A stretch of 64,000 bases of DNA from Fibrella forsythiae (GTDB lineage: Bacteria; Bacteroidota; Bacteroidia; Cytophagales; Spirosomataceae): positions 1,178,001 through 1,242,000 of the forward strand of contig NZ_JAFMYW010000002.1 of NCBI RefSeq assembly GCF_017353175.1, written 5' to 3'. How positions within the stretch are numbered: position 1 is the stretch's first letter; every line of letters starts with the position of its first letter. Positions 17,966 to 26,014 of this stretch are shown in pieces. The notes under the pieces were generated by a model. The model searched no databases and was not told the DNA's origin. It saw only the letters and a program-made list of their open reading frames with translations. The translations under genes were made by a program, and so were the position numbers.

Positions 17966-18025
17966 AACCGTGGTTTCGATAGACCACCTTCACGGTGAAC
18001 GATGATCGTCTGATTGAGACGTGTT

Positions 18026-18868
18026 TTACAGAACCTCGCGGGATAGCTCAACGGCCCTGGAAAATGCTGCCATATCCAGACCGGTAGGAATACCTAACGT
18101 ACCCAGCGTAGCTATGATCTCTTCGGTAGGCAGGTTGCCGGTGAGCGAATCGGCTGCCATCGGGCAACCACCAAGACCGCCAATGGCACCATCAATGCGC
18201 TTCACGCCGGCCCGCACGGCTGCGCGTACCTTCGCGGGCGCTTCGCCGGGGAGGGCGTGCAGGTGCGCCCCGAACGCATGAAACGGAAAGGCGTCAGAGA
18301 GATGATCGAAGAGGGCCTCAATGGCAGTCGGTGTTGCCGTACCAACGGTATCGGAGGGGATAATGTGGCGAATGCCGAGGTCAACGAGCCGAGTCGTGAA
18401 ATCAACCACTAAAGCAGGACTGTACGAGTCGCCATAGGGGTTGCCAAAGCCCATTGACAGGTAAACAACCAGCCCTTTATCGGCCTGCTGGCAAAGGCGC
18501 TGCATGGCGGCTACGTCAGCAAGGGCTTCCTGAATAGATTTATTCGTATTGCGCTGCTGAAACGTTTCAGATACTGACAGGGGAAAACCAACGTACCTGA
18601 TTGCTTCGTAGCCAATAGCCTGCTCAGCTCCGCGCCGGTTAGCAACAATCGCCAGCAGCTTGGTTTGGGTACCGGTCAGATCAAGCCCCGCCAGTACCTC
18701 GGCCGTATCCTGCATCTGCGGAACGGCTTTCGGCGACACGAACGAGCCAAAATCGAGCGTGTCGAAACCGACTTTCAGCAACGCATTCAGGTAGCGAATC
18801 TTATCGGTCGTCGGAATAAACCGGGTCAGCCCCTGCATCGCATCGCGCGGACATTCGGTAAGGAGCAT
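18026..18868 (-). CDS. Hydroxymethylglutaryl-CoA lyase-like protein
   Basis: A 280-residue TIM-barrel enzyme of the HMGL-like pyruvate-carboxyltransferase family. HMG-CoA lyase cleaves HMG-CoA to acetyl-CoA and acetoacetate in leucine breakdown. Evidence is TECPRDAMQGL at the start (metal-binding Arg-Asp), the HLH metal ligands near 203-205, and the GGLGGCPMA signature near 235 that holds the catalytic Cys in true HMG-CoA lyases. No other leucine catabolic genes are nearby, so related lyase activities remain possible. It lies after mnmA on the same strand. Confidence 0.85.
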   Translation of the reverse strand: MLLTECPRDAMQGLTRFIPTTDKIRYLNALLKVGFDTLDFGSFVSPKAVPQMQDTAEVLAGLDLTGTQTKLLAIVANRRGAEQAIGYEAIRYVGFPLSVSETFQQRNTNKSIQEALADVAAMQRLCQQADKGLVVYLSMGFGNPYGDSYSPALVVDFTTRLVDLGIRHIIPSDTVGTATPTAIEALFDHLSDAFPFHAFGAHLHALPGEAPAKVRAAVRAGVKRIDGAIGGLGGCPMAADSLTGNLPTEEIIATLGTLGIPTGLDMAAFSRAVELSREVL

Positions 18869-18956
18869 AAAAAAAATGAGTGAATGGGTGGATTAGCAGA
18901 TCAGGATAGTGTCACAAAGCGGTAACCAGGCATGCACTCATCCGCTACTCCACTCA

Positions 18957-20084
18957 CTAGTTCTGGTTGAAACTCTTCATGATCCAGCCACCGCCAACAA
19001 CGTCGTCGCCTTCGTAGAAAACTGCTGCCTGACCGGGAGCAATGGCCGAAACGCCTTCATCGAACCGCACCTCGATCTGGTCAGGGCCGGTTTGAACAAC
19101 CGTTGCCGACGTACCCGGATCTTTGTAGCGCACTTTCGTTACCGTTTGCAGCGGCTCGGCAATGCCGGCGTATTTCTGAAGGTTCAGTTTACTCACCATC
19201 ATCCCATTCCGGTACAGGTCTTTGTCGAGGCCCAGAATTACTTCGTTGGTATCTTTCCGAATCTCGGTCACAAATACCGGATGCCCCAGGGCAATGCCCA
19301 GCCCTTTGCGTTGACCGATGGTATAAAACGGATAGCCTTCGTGCTTGCCCACTACTTTCCCGGTAGTTTCCAGAATGAAGTTTCCGCCAGCTACTTCTGC
19401 TTCCAGCGTCGGAACACGGCGTTTCAGAAAACCCCGGTAATCGTTATCGGGTACGAAACAGATTTCGTACGACTCTGATTTAGTCACCAGTTCCATAAAA
19501 CCGCGCTCGGTTGCCATGTCCCGAATCTCCGATTTTCGCAGGTGCCCCAGCGGCAAAATGGTCCGCGCCAGACTTTCCTGCGATACGCCCCAGAGCACAT
19601 ACGACTGGTCTTTCAAGGTATCGACACCCTTCGAAATAACGTACCTGCCATTTGATGGACCTTCGGTCGTATCCTGCCGGATGTGTGCGTAATGGCCCGT
19701 TGCAATGTGCTCGCAATCAAGGCGGTCGGCGCGGCGGAGCAGGGCATCCCATTTGATGTGGGTGTTACACAACACGCAGGGATTGGGTGTGCGGCCTTCC
19801 AGGTATTCGCCCGTAAAATGGTCGATCACCGCGTCGCCGAATTCGTTGCGAATGTCAAGGATGTAATGGGGAAAACCCAGGCTCACCGAGATGTTGCGGG
19901 CGTCGTTGATTGAGTCGAGGCTACAGCAGCCGGTCTCTTTTTTGGTGCCGCCCGACGAGGCGTAGTCCCAGGTTTTCATGGTCATGCCAATGACCTCATA
20001 GCCTTCTTCGTGCAACATCACCGCTGCCAGCGAAGAATCGATTCCGCCGCTCATCGCGACCAGAATGCGTCCGTGTTTGCTCAT
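18957..20084 (-). CDS. mnmA: tRNA-specific 2-thiouridylase MnmA
   Basis: MnmA places sulfur on U34 of Lys, Glu and Gln tRNAs, using ATP and a persulfide relay. The PP-loop SGGIDSS is at residues 12-18. The two catalytic cysteines are Cys 106 in PNPCVLCN and Cys 209 in SYEICFVPD. The C-terminal beta-barrel domains follow from about 215 (GKHEGYPFYTIGQRKGLGIALG). Length (375) and start at 20084 are normal. It is a housekeeping gene upstream of the HMG-CoA-lyase-like gene. Confidence 0.96.
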   Translation of the reverse strand: MSKHGRILVAMSGGIDSSLAAVMLHEEGYEVIGMTMKTWDYASSGGTKKETGCCSLDSINDARNISVSLGFPHYILDIRNEFGDAVIDHFTGEYLEGRTPNPCVLCNTHIKWDALLRRADRLDCEHIATGHYAHIRQDTTEGPSNGRYVISKGVDTLKDQSYVLWGVSQESLARTILPLGHLRKSEIRDMATERGFMELVTKSESYEICFVPDNDYRGFLKRRVPTLEAEVAGGNFILETTGKVVGKHEGYPFYTIGQRKGLGIALGHPVFVTEIRKDTNEVILGLDKDLYRNGMMVSKLNLQKYAGIAEPLQTVTKVRYKDPGTSATVVQTGPDQIEVRFDEGVSAIAPGQAAVFYEGDDVVGGGWIMKSFNQN

Positions 20085-20303
20085 GGTATCTGACCGGGTT
20101 CAAAGTCCGGCGATAGGTACTGGTTCGTTTTGTTTTGTGTTCGGGGGCCGCATTACAGCCACCCAGCCCCTATTCGAGGCCGTCAAATTAGCTAACGAGC
20201 ATGGAAGTGTGAATAGTTTCGAATCGGCCATGGATGAGTAAGTCAACCATAAATTGACCCTTTGCCAGTGAACTCATTGACGTATGTCCCCACTTTTTTA
20301 GCT

Positions 20304-21143
20304 ATGAAAATTTACCGGATAACCAACGGCATTGTACTTGAACTGGATGATCAGCTGAAACAGCTTGACCCAACGGATTGGGACGGATACATAAACCGTG
20401 ATAATCTATACGAAGCCTCAATGGCCGATTTCAACAGCGATCGGGCCGAAGCCGTTGGGGCCGACTGGCTGGCAACTCAGGCAATCCTGCCCCCCATTCA
20501 AAGCCAGGAAGTGTGGGCGTCGGGGGTAACGTACCTGCGCAGCCGCGACGCCCGGATGGACGAATCGAAAGTGGCGGGCGGCGACACGTTCTATGATAAA
20601 GTGTATGATGCCGAACGCCCCGAACTGTTCTTTAAAGCGTCGGCCAAACGGACTGTAGGAACGAACGACTCCGTCCGGATCCGCCGCGACTCAACCTGGG
20701 ATGTACCTGAGCCGGAACTGACGTTGTTCATTACCGCGTCGGGCAAGATCGTTGGCTATACGGCGGGAAACGACATGAGTTCGCGGAGTATCGAGGGTGA
20801 AAACCCGTTGTATCTGCCACAGGCAAAGAGTTATGACCGCTCGGCCAGTCTGGGCCCTTGTCTGTACGTACCTGGCAAGCCTATCGCGCCCGAGACACTG
20901 ATAAGCCTGACCATTGAACGGGCTGGTGCCATCATGTTCTCGCAGGATATTCAGATCAGTCAGATGAAGCGTGACCATACCGAATTGGTGTCGTTTCTCT
21001 TCCGTGAATGCAGTTTTCCCGACGGTGTTTTTCTGATGACCGGCACTGGCATTGTTCCACCGAATACCTTTACACTTCAATCAGCCGATCGGATCACCAT
21101 CACCATTGACGGTATCGGATCGCTGGTGAACTGGGTAGACTAA
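20304..21143 (+). CDS. Fumarylacetoacetate hydrolase family protein
   Basis: A 279-residue FAH-fold enzyme, taking the ATG at 20304 (MKIYRITNG); an upstream TTG at 20262 is less likely. Metal ligands are in WDVPEPELT (Glu pair) and the [26 protein letters not shown] region (Asp). The pairing with the next gene, an alpha-ketoglutarate-semialdehyde dehydrogenase-like enzyme 23 bases downstream, suggests a 2-keto-3-deoxy-pentonate dehydratase role feeding 2,5-dioxopentanoate to the dehydrogenase, as in Weimberg-type pentose oxidation. That pathway role is inference; FAH enzymes have many substrates. Confidence 0.85.
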   Translation: MKIYRITNGIVLELDDQLKQLDPTDWDGYINRDNLYEASMADFNSDRAEAVGADWLATQAILPPIQSQEVWASGVTYLRSRDARMDESKVAGGDTFYDKVYDAERPELFFKASAKRTVGTNDSVRIRRDSTWDVPEPELTLFITASGKIVGYTAGNDMSSRSIEGENPLYLPQAKSYDRSASLGPCLYVPGKPIAPETLISLTIERAGAIMFSQDIQISQMKRDHTELVSFLFRECSFPDGVFLMTGTGIVPPNTFTLQSADRITITIDGIGSLVNWVD

Positions 21144-21166
21144 CGATTGCTTAACGACTAAAAACT

Positions 21167-22696
21167 ATGCAACTGACTGGAAAACAATGGATCGGTGGTG
21201 AAAGCTCACGAGAGGGTCTGGAACAGTTTCAGGCCTACACGCCGCACAACAACCAACCCATGGATACGGTCTTTTACGAGGCGACCGGTGCCGAAATTGA
21301 TCAGGCCGTGAAACTGGCCGACGAATCGTTCTGGACATACCGGAAAACATCCGGCGCAGAGCGGGCTGCTTTTCTGGAAACTATTGCCGACGAGATTCTG
21401 GCCCTGGGTGCTCAACTGATCGAAACGGCCTCGCAAGAGTCAGCACTGCCACTGCCGCGCCTCGAAGGCGAACGGGGCCGCACCGTAGGTCAATTACGGT
21501 TATTCGCCGATTTTATCCGCAGTGATACCTGGGTTAATGCCATCAGCAGTCCGTTACAGGCTGTGAAAAAAGCGGATGGTGAACCCGCGATGCTACATCA
21601 GATGCAGATTGCGCTGGGACCGGTAGCTGTTTTTGGTGCCAGCAATTTCCCGCTGGCGTTTTCGGTAGCGGGTGGCGATACCGTATCGGCACTGGCGGCT
21701 GGTTGCCCTGTGGTCTTTAAAGCGCACCCGGCCCACCCGGCCACCTGCGAACTGGTGGGGCAGGCTATTAACCGGGCGCTGGCGAAAACGGGATTGCCCG
21801 CCGGTGTTTTCTCGCTCTTGCAGGGCGCAACGCATCGGGTTGGTGAAGCGCTTGTGCAGCACCCGCTGATCAAAGCCGTTGGGTTCACCGGGTCATATCG
21901 GGGCGGAAAAGCGCTGTACGATCTGGCCGTTCGCCGGCCCGAGCCGATTCCCGTATATGCCGAAATGGGAAGCACCAATCCGGTTTTCTTTCTGCCGGGA
22001 GCGCTGGCCGACAACAAGGCGACTCTGGCAACGGCCTTTGCCGCATCGGTTACGCAGGGTGTTGGCCAATTCTGTACCAACCCGGGTTTGTTCGTTGTTG
22101 GAAAGGGCCAAACCGATTTTACCGACGAACTGGAGCGCCAACTGGCCGCCACACCCTGCGGGGCCATGCTGACCGACGGTATCAAACAGGCATACCACAA
22201 GGGCATTACCCGCCTCCGTTCCCTTACGGGTACTCAGGCGTCGACCAGTTGGACAGATGAGGGCGTCCAGCCGCATTTGCTAATGACCAACGTACCCAGC
22301 GCGTTGCAGCATCCCGAGTTGTCGGAAGAAGTATTCGGGCCATCAACGGTTGGTATCGTAGCCGAATCGAAGGAGGAACTTATGACCTTTGCCAGGAGTC
22401 TGCATGGTCACCTGACGGCAACCATTCACGGCACAGAGGCTGACCTGGCCGAGTACGCCGACCTGATCGACGTATTGACTATGAAGGTAGGCCGTTTGGT
22501 ATTCAACGGGTTTCCAACGGGCGTTGAGGTGAACCATGCGATGGTACACGGTGGACCATTTCCGGCCACTACCGATAGCCGGAGTTCATCCGTGGGTACG
22601 TCGGCGATATACCGGTTTACGCGCCCTGTCTGCTTCCAGGCATTTCCGGATTCAGCGCTGCCAGGTACGTTGCAGGGTGTACTGAAGGCGTACTAG
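21167..22696 (+). CDS. Aldehyde dehydrogenase, alpha-ketoglutarate-semialdehyde type
   Basis: A 509-residue NAD(P)-dependent aldehyde dehydrogenase. Catalytic residues are visible: Asn 160 in GASNFPLAF, Glu 266 in AEMGSTNP and nucleophile Cys 303 in GQFCTNPG. The ERGRTVGQLRLFA segment near 102-114 and the C-terminal GVEVNHAMVHGGPFPATTD are characteristic of the type III alpha-ketoglutaric semialdehyde dehydrogenases. The probable reaction is 2,5-dioxopentanoate to 2-oxoglutarate. It forms a two-gene unit with the preceding FAH-family enzyme. A CAGGTACGTT word overlaps its end and a 20-bp perfect hairpin follows. Confidence 0.88.
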   Translation: MQLTGKQWIGGESSREGLEQFQAYTPHNNQPMDTVFYEATGAEIDQAVKLADESFWTYRKTSGAERAAFLETIADEILALGAQLIETASQESALPLPRLEGERGRTVGQLRLFADFIRSDTWVNAISSPLQAVKKADGEPAMLHQMQIALGPVAVFGASNFPLAFSVAGGDTVSALAAGCPVVFKAHPAHPATCELVGQAINRALAKTGLPAGVFSLLQGATHRVGEALVQHPLIKAVGFTGSYRGGKALYDLAVRRPEPIPVYAEMGSTNPVFFLPGALADNKATLATAFAASVTQGVGQFCTNPGLFVVGKGQTDFTDELERQLAATPCGAMLTDGIKQAYHKGITRLRSLTGTQASTSWTDEGVQPHLLMTNVPSALQHPELSEEVFGPSTVGIVAESKEELMTFARSLHGHLTATIHGTEADLAEYADLIDVLTMKVGRLVFNGFPTGVEVNHAMVHGGPFPATTDSRSSSVGTSAIYRFTRPVCFQAFPDSALPGTLQGVLKAY

Positions 22697-22698
22697 TG

Positions 22699-22753
22699 GG
22701 CAAGATTGCTTCGCGCTCTAACCGAAGGGTCTCGAGCGCGAAGCAATCTTGCC
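22699..22753. terminator. Long perfect inverted repeat between convergent genes
   Basis: Arms of 20 perfectly paired bases (GGCAAGATTGCTTCGCGCTC at 22699-22718 and its complement at 22734-22753) flank a 15-base loop. It lies right between two convergent stop codons and has no long T run, so it may act as a bidirectional terminator or RNA-stabilising hairpin. Confidence 0.7.
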
Positions 22754-22776
22754 TAAACTCCAATTTCGACACTTTT

Positions 22777-23244
22777 CTACTGGGGAATGAGTGATAGCGT
22801 AACCAGGTCATCGTCGCCCTCCCGAATAAACAGATCGACGCTTTTTTCGCGGATGTTGTCGATTTTGGTTTTCCAGTTCAACAGCTTGGTAAAGTCGGCC
22901 GTTTGTGAAACCAGGAGTTCGTTGGTAGCCGCATCGATCTTGTAAAAGAGGGCAGTAGGCTTTGTTCCGCCCAGCATCTGCACCTCAAACCGGTTGTCGG
23001 GCAGGAATCTCAGCCATTCAACCTCCATGTCTACTTCGCCAACCTGCTGAATGCCGCGTTGATAATACACATCGTTGTTCTGACTAGCCGTTGAAACCAC
23101 CCATTTTGCCTGGGCTGTTAGCCACTGTTGGGCTTGTCTGGCCTGTGCCATTTCGGTTGTCGTGGCTGGCTCGATGGCCGGTGTTGTGCAAGCCGACAGG
23201 AGATACATCAGCATAAAGCTGAGGGGGAGCAGGAATTTTGTCAT
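22777..23244 (-). CDS. Hypothetical lipoprotein
   Basis: A 155-residue protein with a signal peptide ending in LLSAC (Cys 19), so it is probably lipid-anchored. The mature part begins with a Thr/Ala-rich linker, then a beta-rich domain (YYQRGIQQVGEVDMEVEWLRFLPDNRFEVQML) that looks like a small lipocalin-like or immunity-type fold. I do not recognise a family. It is monocistronic and converges with the aldehyde dehydrogenase gene through a perfect hairpin. Confidence 0.7.
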   Translation of the reverse strand: MTKFLLPLSFMLMYLLSACTTPAIEPATTTEMAQARQAQQWLTAQAKWVVSTASQNNDVYYQRGIQQVGEVDMEVEWLRFLPDNRFEVQMLGGTKPTALFYKIDAATNELLVSQTADFTKLLNWKTKIDNIREKSVDLFIREGDDDLVTLSLIPQ

Positions 23245-23406
23245 GGGGTTTGTTCTGTTAACGTTCCTGACAAAGTGTGCTCATGATAGCAGAAGGTTGT
23301 AACGGTTTTGGACTTAATTTTCAAGCTGGTAAACGGATGTTGCCATTAACGTACATAGCCGGTGGCTTGATCATTAATGGCTGACAGCCTCTTCCCCTAT
23401 ATCCCT

Positions 23407-25305
23407 ATGCGTCTACTACTCTTTACCGCACTGCTTCTGCTGACGTCGGCCAGCTATGCGCAACAACCCGTTCACCTCATTCCAGAACCCGTATCGGTAC
23501 AGACTCAAGCGGGCCATTTTGCGCTGACCAAAGCAACGACCATCGCCTACTCCAGACCTGAATCGGCAACGCTGGCAGCCTTGCTGGCTCAACAACTGGC
23601 CGGGCAAACCAGCTTTACCCTGACTAGTAAAGCCGTTTTGGTAGCTCCCGCCAATGCCATTTTCCTGGTATTGAATTCGTTGCCCGATGCCCGGCTGGGG
23701 CGCGAAGGCTACAAACTCAGCAGCGGCCCGAAAGGGATTACGATCTCGGCCAACCAGTCGGCGGGGCTGTTCTATGGTGCACAAACGTTGCTACAACTAC
23801 TGCCGGTGGAACGTACCCAGCCCGGCTCACTAAAGACCGCCACACTCTTGATTCCGGCGGTGAAGATCGTCGACTACCCACGGTTTGGCTGGCGGGGCGT
23901 TATGCTCGACGTTAGCCGGTCGTTCTTCCCGAAAGCCGATGTAATGCGGTATATTGATGAGCTGGCCCAACTTAAAATCAATACGTTACACTGGCATTTG
24001 ACCGATGACAATGGCTGGCGAATCGAGATCAAGTCGTTGCCCCGGTTAACCAGCGTGGGCGCATGGCGCGTACCGCGCGATGGCCATTTTGGTGAGCGGC
24101 CCAATCCGAAGCCGGGCGAGGCAGCTACCTATGGTGGGTTCTACACCCAGGAAGAGGTTCGGGAAATTGTTCGGTATGCACAGGCTCGTAACATCACCAT
24201 TGTACCCGAAGTCGATGTACCCGGACACAGCATGGCTATCCTGGCGGCCTATCCCGAATTATCGTGCAGCAAAGACACCTCGGTGCGGGTGAACCCGGGT
24301 ACGCAATTCGCTGAATGGTACGGTAATGGCTCGTTCAAAATGTTGATCGACAACACATTGAACCCATCTGATGAAGCGGTGTACACGTTCTTAGACAAAG
24401 TCTTTGGCGAAATTGCCGCTCTTTTTCCGGGGCAATATATCCATGCGGGCGGCGATGAATGTTACCACGGGTATTGGGCAAAAGACCCCGGCTGTCAGGC
24501 GCTGATGAAACGGGAAGGCATGACCAAAGTAGAGGAGTTACAAGGCTACTTTATGGGACGGGTTGAGCAGATCATTAATGCCAAAGGCAAGAAGTTTATG
24601 GGCTGGGATGAGATTCTGGAAGGAGGTACCGTGTCGCCAAGCGCAACGGTTATGAGCTGGCGAGGCATGAAAGGAGGCATTGAAGCGGCCAAAAACGGGC
24701 ACGATGTCGTGATGTCGCCGTCTACCTTCGCTTACCTCGATTATATGCAGAGCGACCCCACGCTGGAACCACGCATCTACGCCAGTCTTCGCCTGAAAAC
24801 CTGTTACAACTTCGAACCAGTGCCCGCTGACGTCGACTCGACCCGGATTCTGGGCGGGCAGGGTAACCTCTGGACAGAGCAGGCACCAACAATGGGACAC
24901 GTAGAATATATGAGCTTCCCGCGAGCCTGGGCCCTGGCAGAAGTATTCTGGACACCCAGAAACCGCCGCGACTGGGCTGGCTTTATTCCCCGTATGGAAA
25001 CCCAGATGCAGCGCGCCGAACAGGCCAACATCAACTACGCCCGCGCGGCGTATGACCCCATCGTGACAACCGTGCTGGCCGATAACAAACTGACGGTCAT
25101 GCTCGACTCGGAGATTCCCGGATCGGATATCTACTATTCCATCGACGACACGATGCCGGGTCGCTACAGCCCCCGGTATTCACAGCCACTGTTGATTCCT
25201 GAAGGTAACGTTACGCTGCGCGTGGTCACCTATCGAAACGGAAAGCCATCTGGTCGCCAGCTGACACTTAAACGCGACGAACTGGTGAAGCGAGCACCGA
25301 AATAA
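23407..25305 (+). CDS. Secreted beta-N-acetylhexosaminidase, GH20
   Basis: A GH20 enzyme that removes terminal GlcNAc/GalNAc from glycans by substrate-assisted catalysis. The ATG at 23407 starts a clean signal peptide (MRLLLFTALLLLTSASYA); the 10 upstream codons in frame are ignored. It has 632 residues: a GH20b N-domain (about 20-155), then the TIM barrel with LHWHLTDDNGWR near 194-205 and the catalytic Asp 350-Glu 351 in HAGGDEC. The C-terminal part (after about 530) has a chitobiase-like beta domain. It probably acts in the periplasm or outside the cell on chitin or glycoprotein breakdown products. A small secreted protein gene follows 28 bases downstream. Confidence 0.93.
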   Translation: MRLLLFTALLLLTSASYAQQPVHLIPEPVSVQTQAGHFALTKATTIAYSRPESATLAALLAQQLAGQTSFTLTSKAVLVAPANAIFLVLNSLPDARLGREGYKLSSGPKGITISANQSAGLFYGAQTLLQLLPVERTQPGSLKTATLLIPAVKIVDYPRFGWRGVMLDVSRSFFPKADVMRYIDELAQLKINTLHWHLTDDNGWRIEIKSLPRLTSVGAWRVPRDGHFGERPNPKPGEAATYGGFYTQEEVREIVRYAQARNITIVPEVDVPGHSMAILAAYPELSCSKDTSVRVNPGTQFAEWYGNGSFKMLIDNTLNPSDEAVYTFLDKVFGEIAALFPGQYIHAGGDECYHGYWAKDPGCQALMKREGMTKVEELQGYFMGRVEQIINAKGKKFMGWDEILEGGTVSPSATVMSWRGMKGGIEAAKNGHDVVMSPSTFAYLDYMQSDPTLEPRIYASLRLKTCYNFEPVPADVDSTRILGGQGNLWTEQAPTMGHVEYMSFPRAWALAEVFWTPRNRRDWAGFIPRMETQMQRAEQANINYARAAYDPIVTTVLADNKLTVMLDSEIPGSDIYYSIDDTMPGRYSPRYSQPLLIPEGNVTLRVVTYRNGKPSGRQLTLKRDELVKRAPK

Positions 25306-25333
25306 CCTGTCTGCAGGGCCGTTATCTGTCTAT

Positions 25334-25966
25334 ATGAATCATCAACGTTGTTGTCAGCTTCTTCTTACCGCTTTGCTAGTGAGTTGGGCCACTATACTGG
25401 TAAATGGGCAGGGGCGGGTACCGCTCACGGCCGATTCAGTGGCTTTATACCAGCGCCATATTGGGCAAACACCCGGCGTTTATCGCTATGAGCGGCATTA
25501 TGTAGGTGATCTGAACAATGACAAACGACCCGATGTTGTGCTCATCGCCCAACGAACGCAGCACCAGCCCGGCGATGCGCCCGGTGGGTTGGCCCGGCGC
25601 GTGATTCTGCTCCTGTATCAGCCAAACGGTCAGCTTCGAAATGCCGTGTATAATGATCAGATTCTCCGCTGTACAACCTGCGGCGGTGGTTCGCTGGTCG
25701 ATCCGTTCGTGAAGGTAGTATTCAACGGAAATCTGTTCTCGTTTGTCAGTGCGTACGGACTTGGCGAACGAACCTCGCAGGTTATCACGTTTGAGTTTGA
25801 CCCTAAACGGCCCGACTGGTGGCTGCACACCATCACCTTACAGCCATTCGAATATGCTGCGCCTGGGCAGCCAACCAATACCAGGCCGCCTAAAGTACTG
25901 ACGAAAAATGAGCTGGGTGTTGTTCGTTTTCAGGATTTTACCAGTAAGCTGATCCCGAAAAAATGA
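25334..25966 (+). CDS. Secreted protein of unknown function with FG-GAP-like segment
   Basis: A 210-residue exported protein with a signal peptide (about 1-25, ending LVNGQG). The segment VGDLNNDKRPDVVLIAQ at about 57-73 resembles a calcium-binding FG-GAP/VCBS repeat. A CTTCGGG segment near 112-118 suggests a disulfide or metal site. No enzymatic motif is visible. It follows the GH20 gene closely and ends at a perfect hairpin shared with the convergent GH67-N-like gene. Confidence 0.65.
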   Translation: MNHQRCCQLLLTALLVSWATILVNGQGRVPLTADSVALYQRHIGQTPGVYRYERHYVGDLNNDKRPDVVLIAQRTQHQPGDAPGGLARRVILLLYQPNGQLRNAVYNDQILRCTTCGGGSLVDPFVKVVFNGNLFSFVSAYGLGERTSQVITFEFDPKRPDWWLHTITLQPFEYAAPGQPTNTRPPKVLTKNELGVVRFQDFTSKLIPKK

Positions 25967-25975
25967 AGTAAACAG

Positions 25976-26014
25976 AAGTATTTCAGGTACGTTGCCAACG
26001 TACCTGAAATACTT
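25976..26014. terminator. Perfect hairpin made of two facing copies of the AACGTACCTG word
   Basis: Arms of 18 bases (25976-25993 and 25997-26014) pair perfectly around GCC. Each arm contains the genome-wide 10-mer (CAGGTACGTT, then AACGTACCTG). It lies between two convergent genes and touches the stop codon of the minus-strand gene. The pairing of an iterated word into a terminator-like stem is the arrangement known for DNA-uptake sequences in Neisseria and Pasteurellaceae. Confidence 0.75.

Noticed and set aside
18869-18956. Degenerate palindrome between the HMG-CoA-lyase-like gene and mnmA
   Set aside because: Pairing is patchy with several gaps, and there is no T run.
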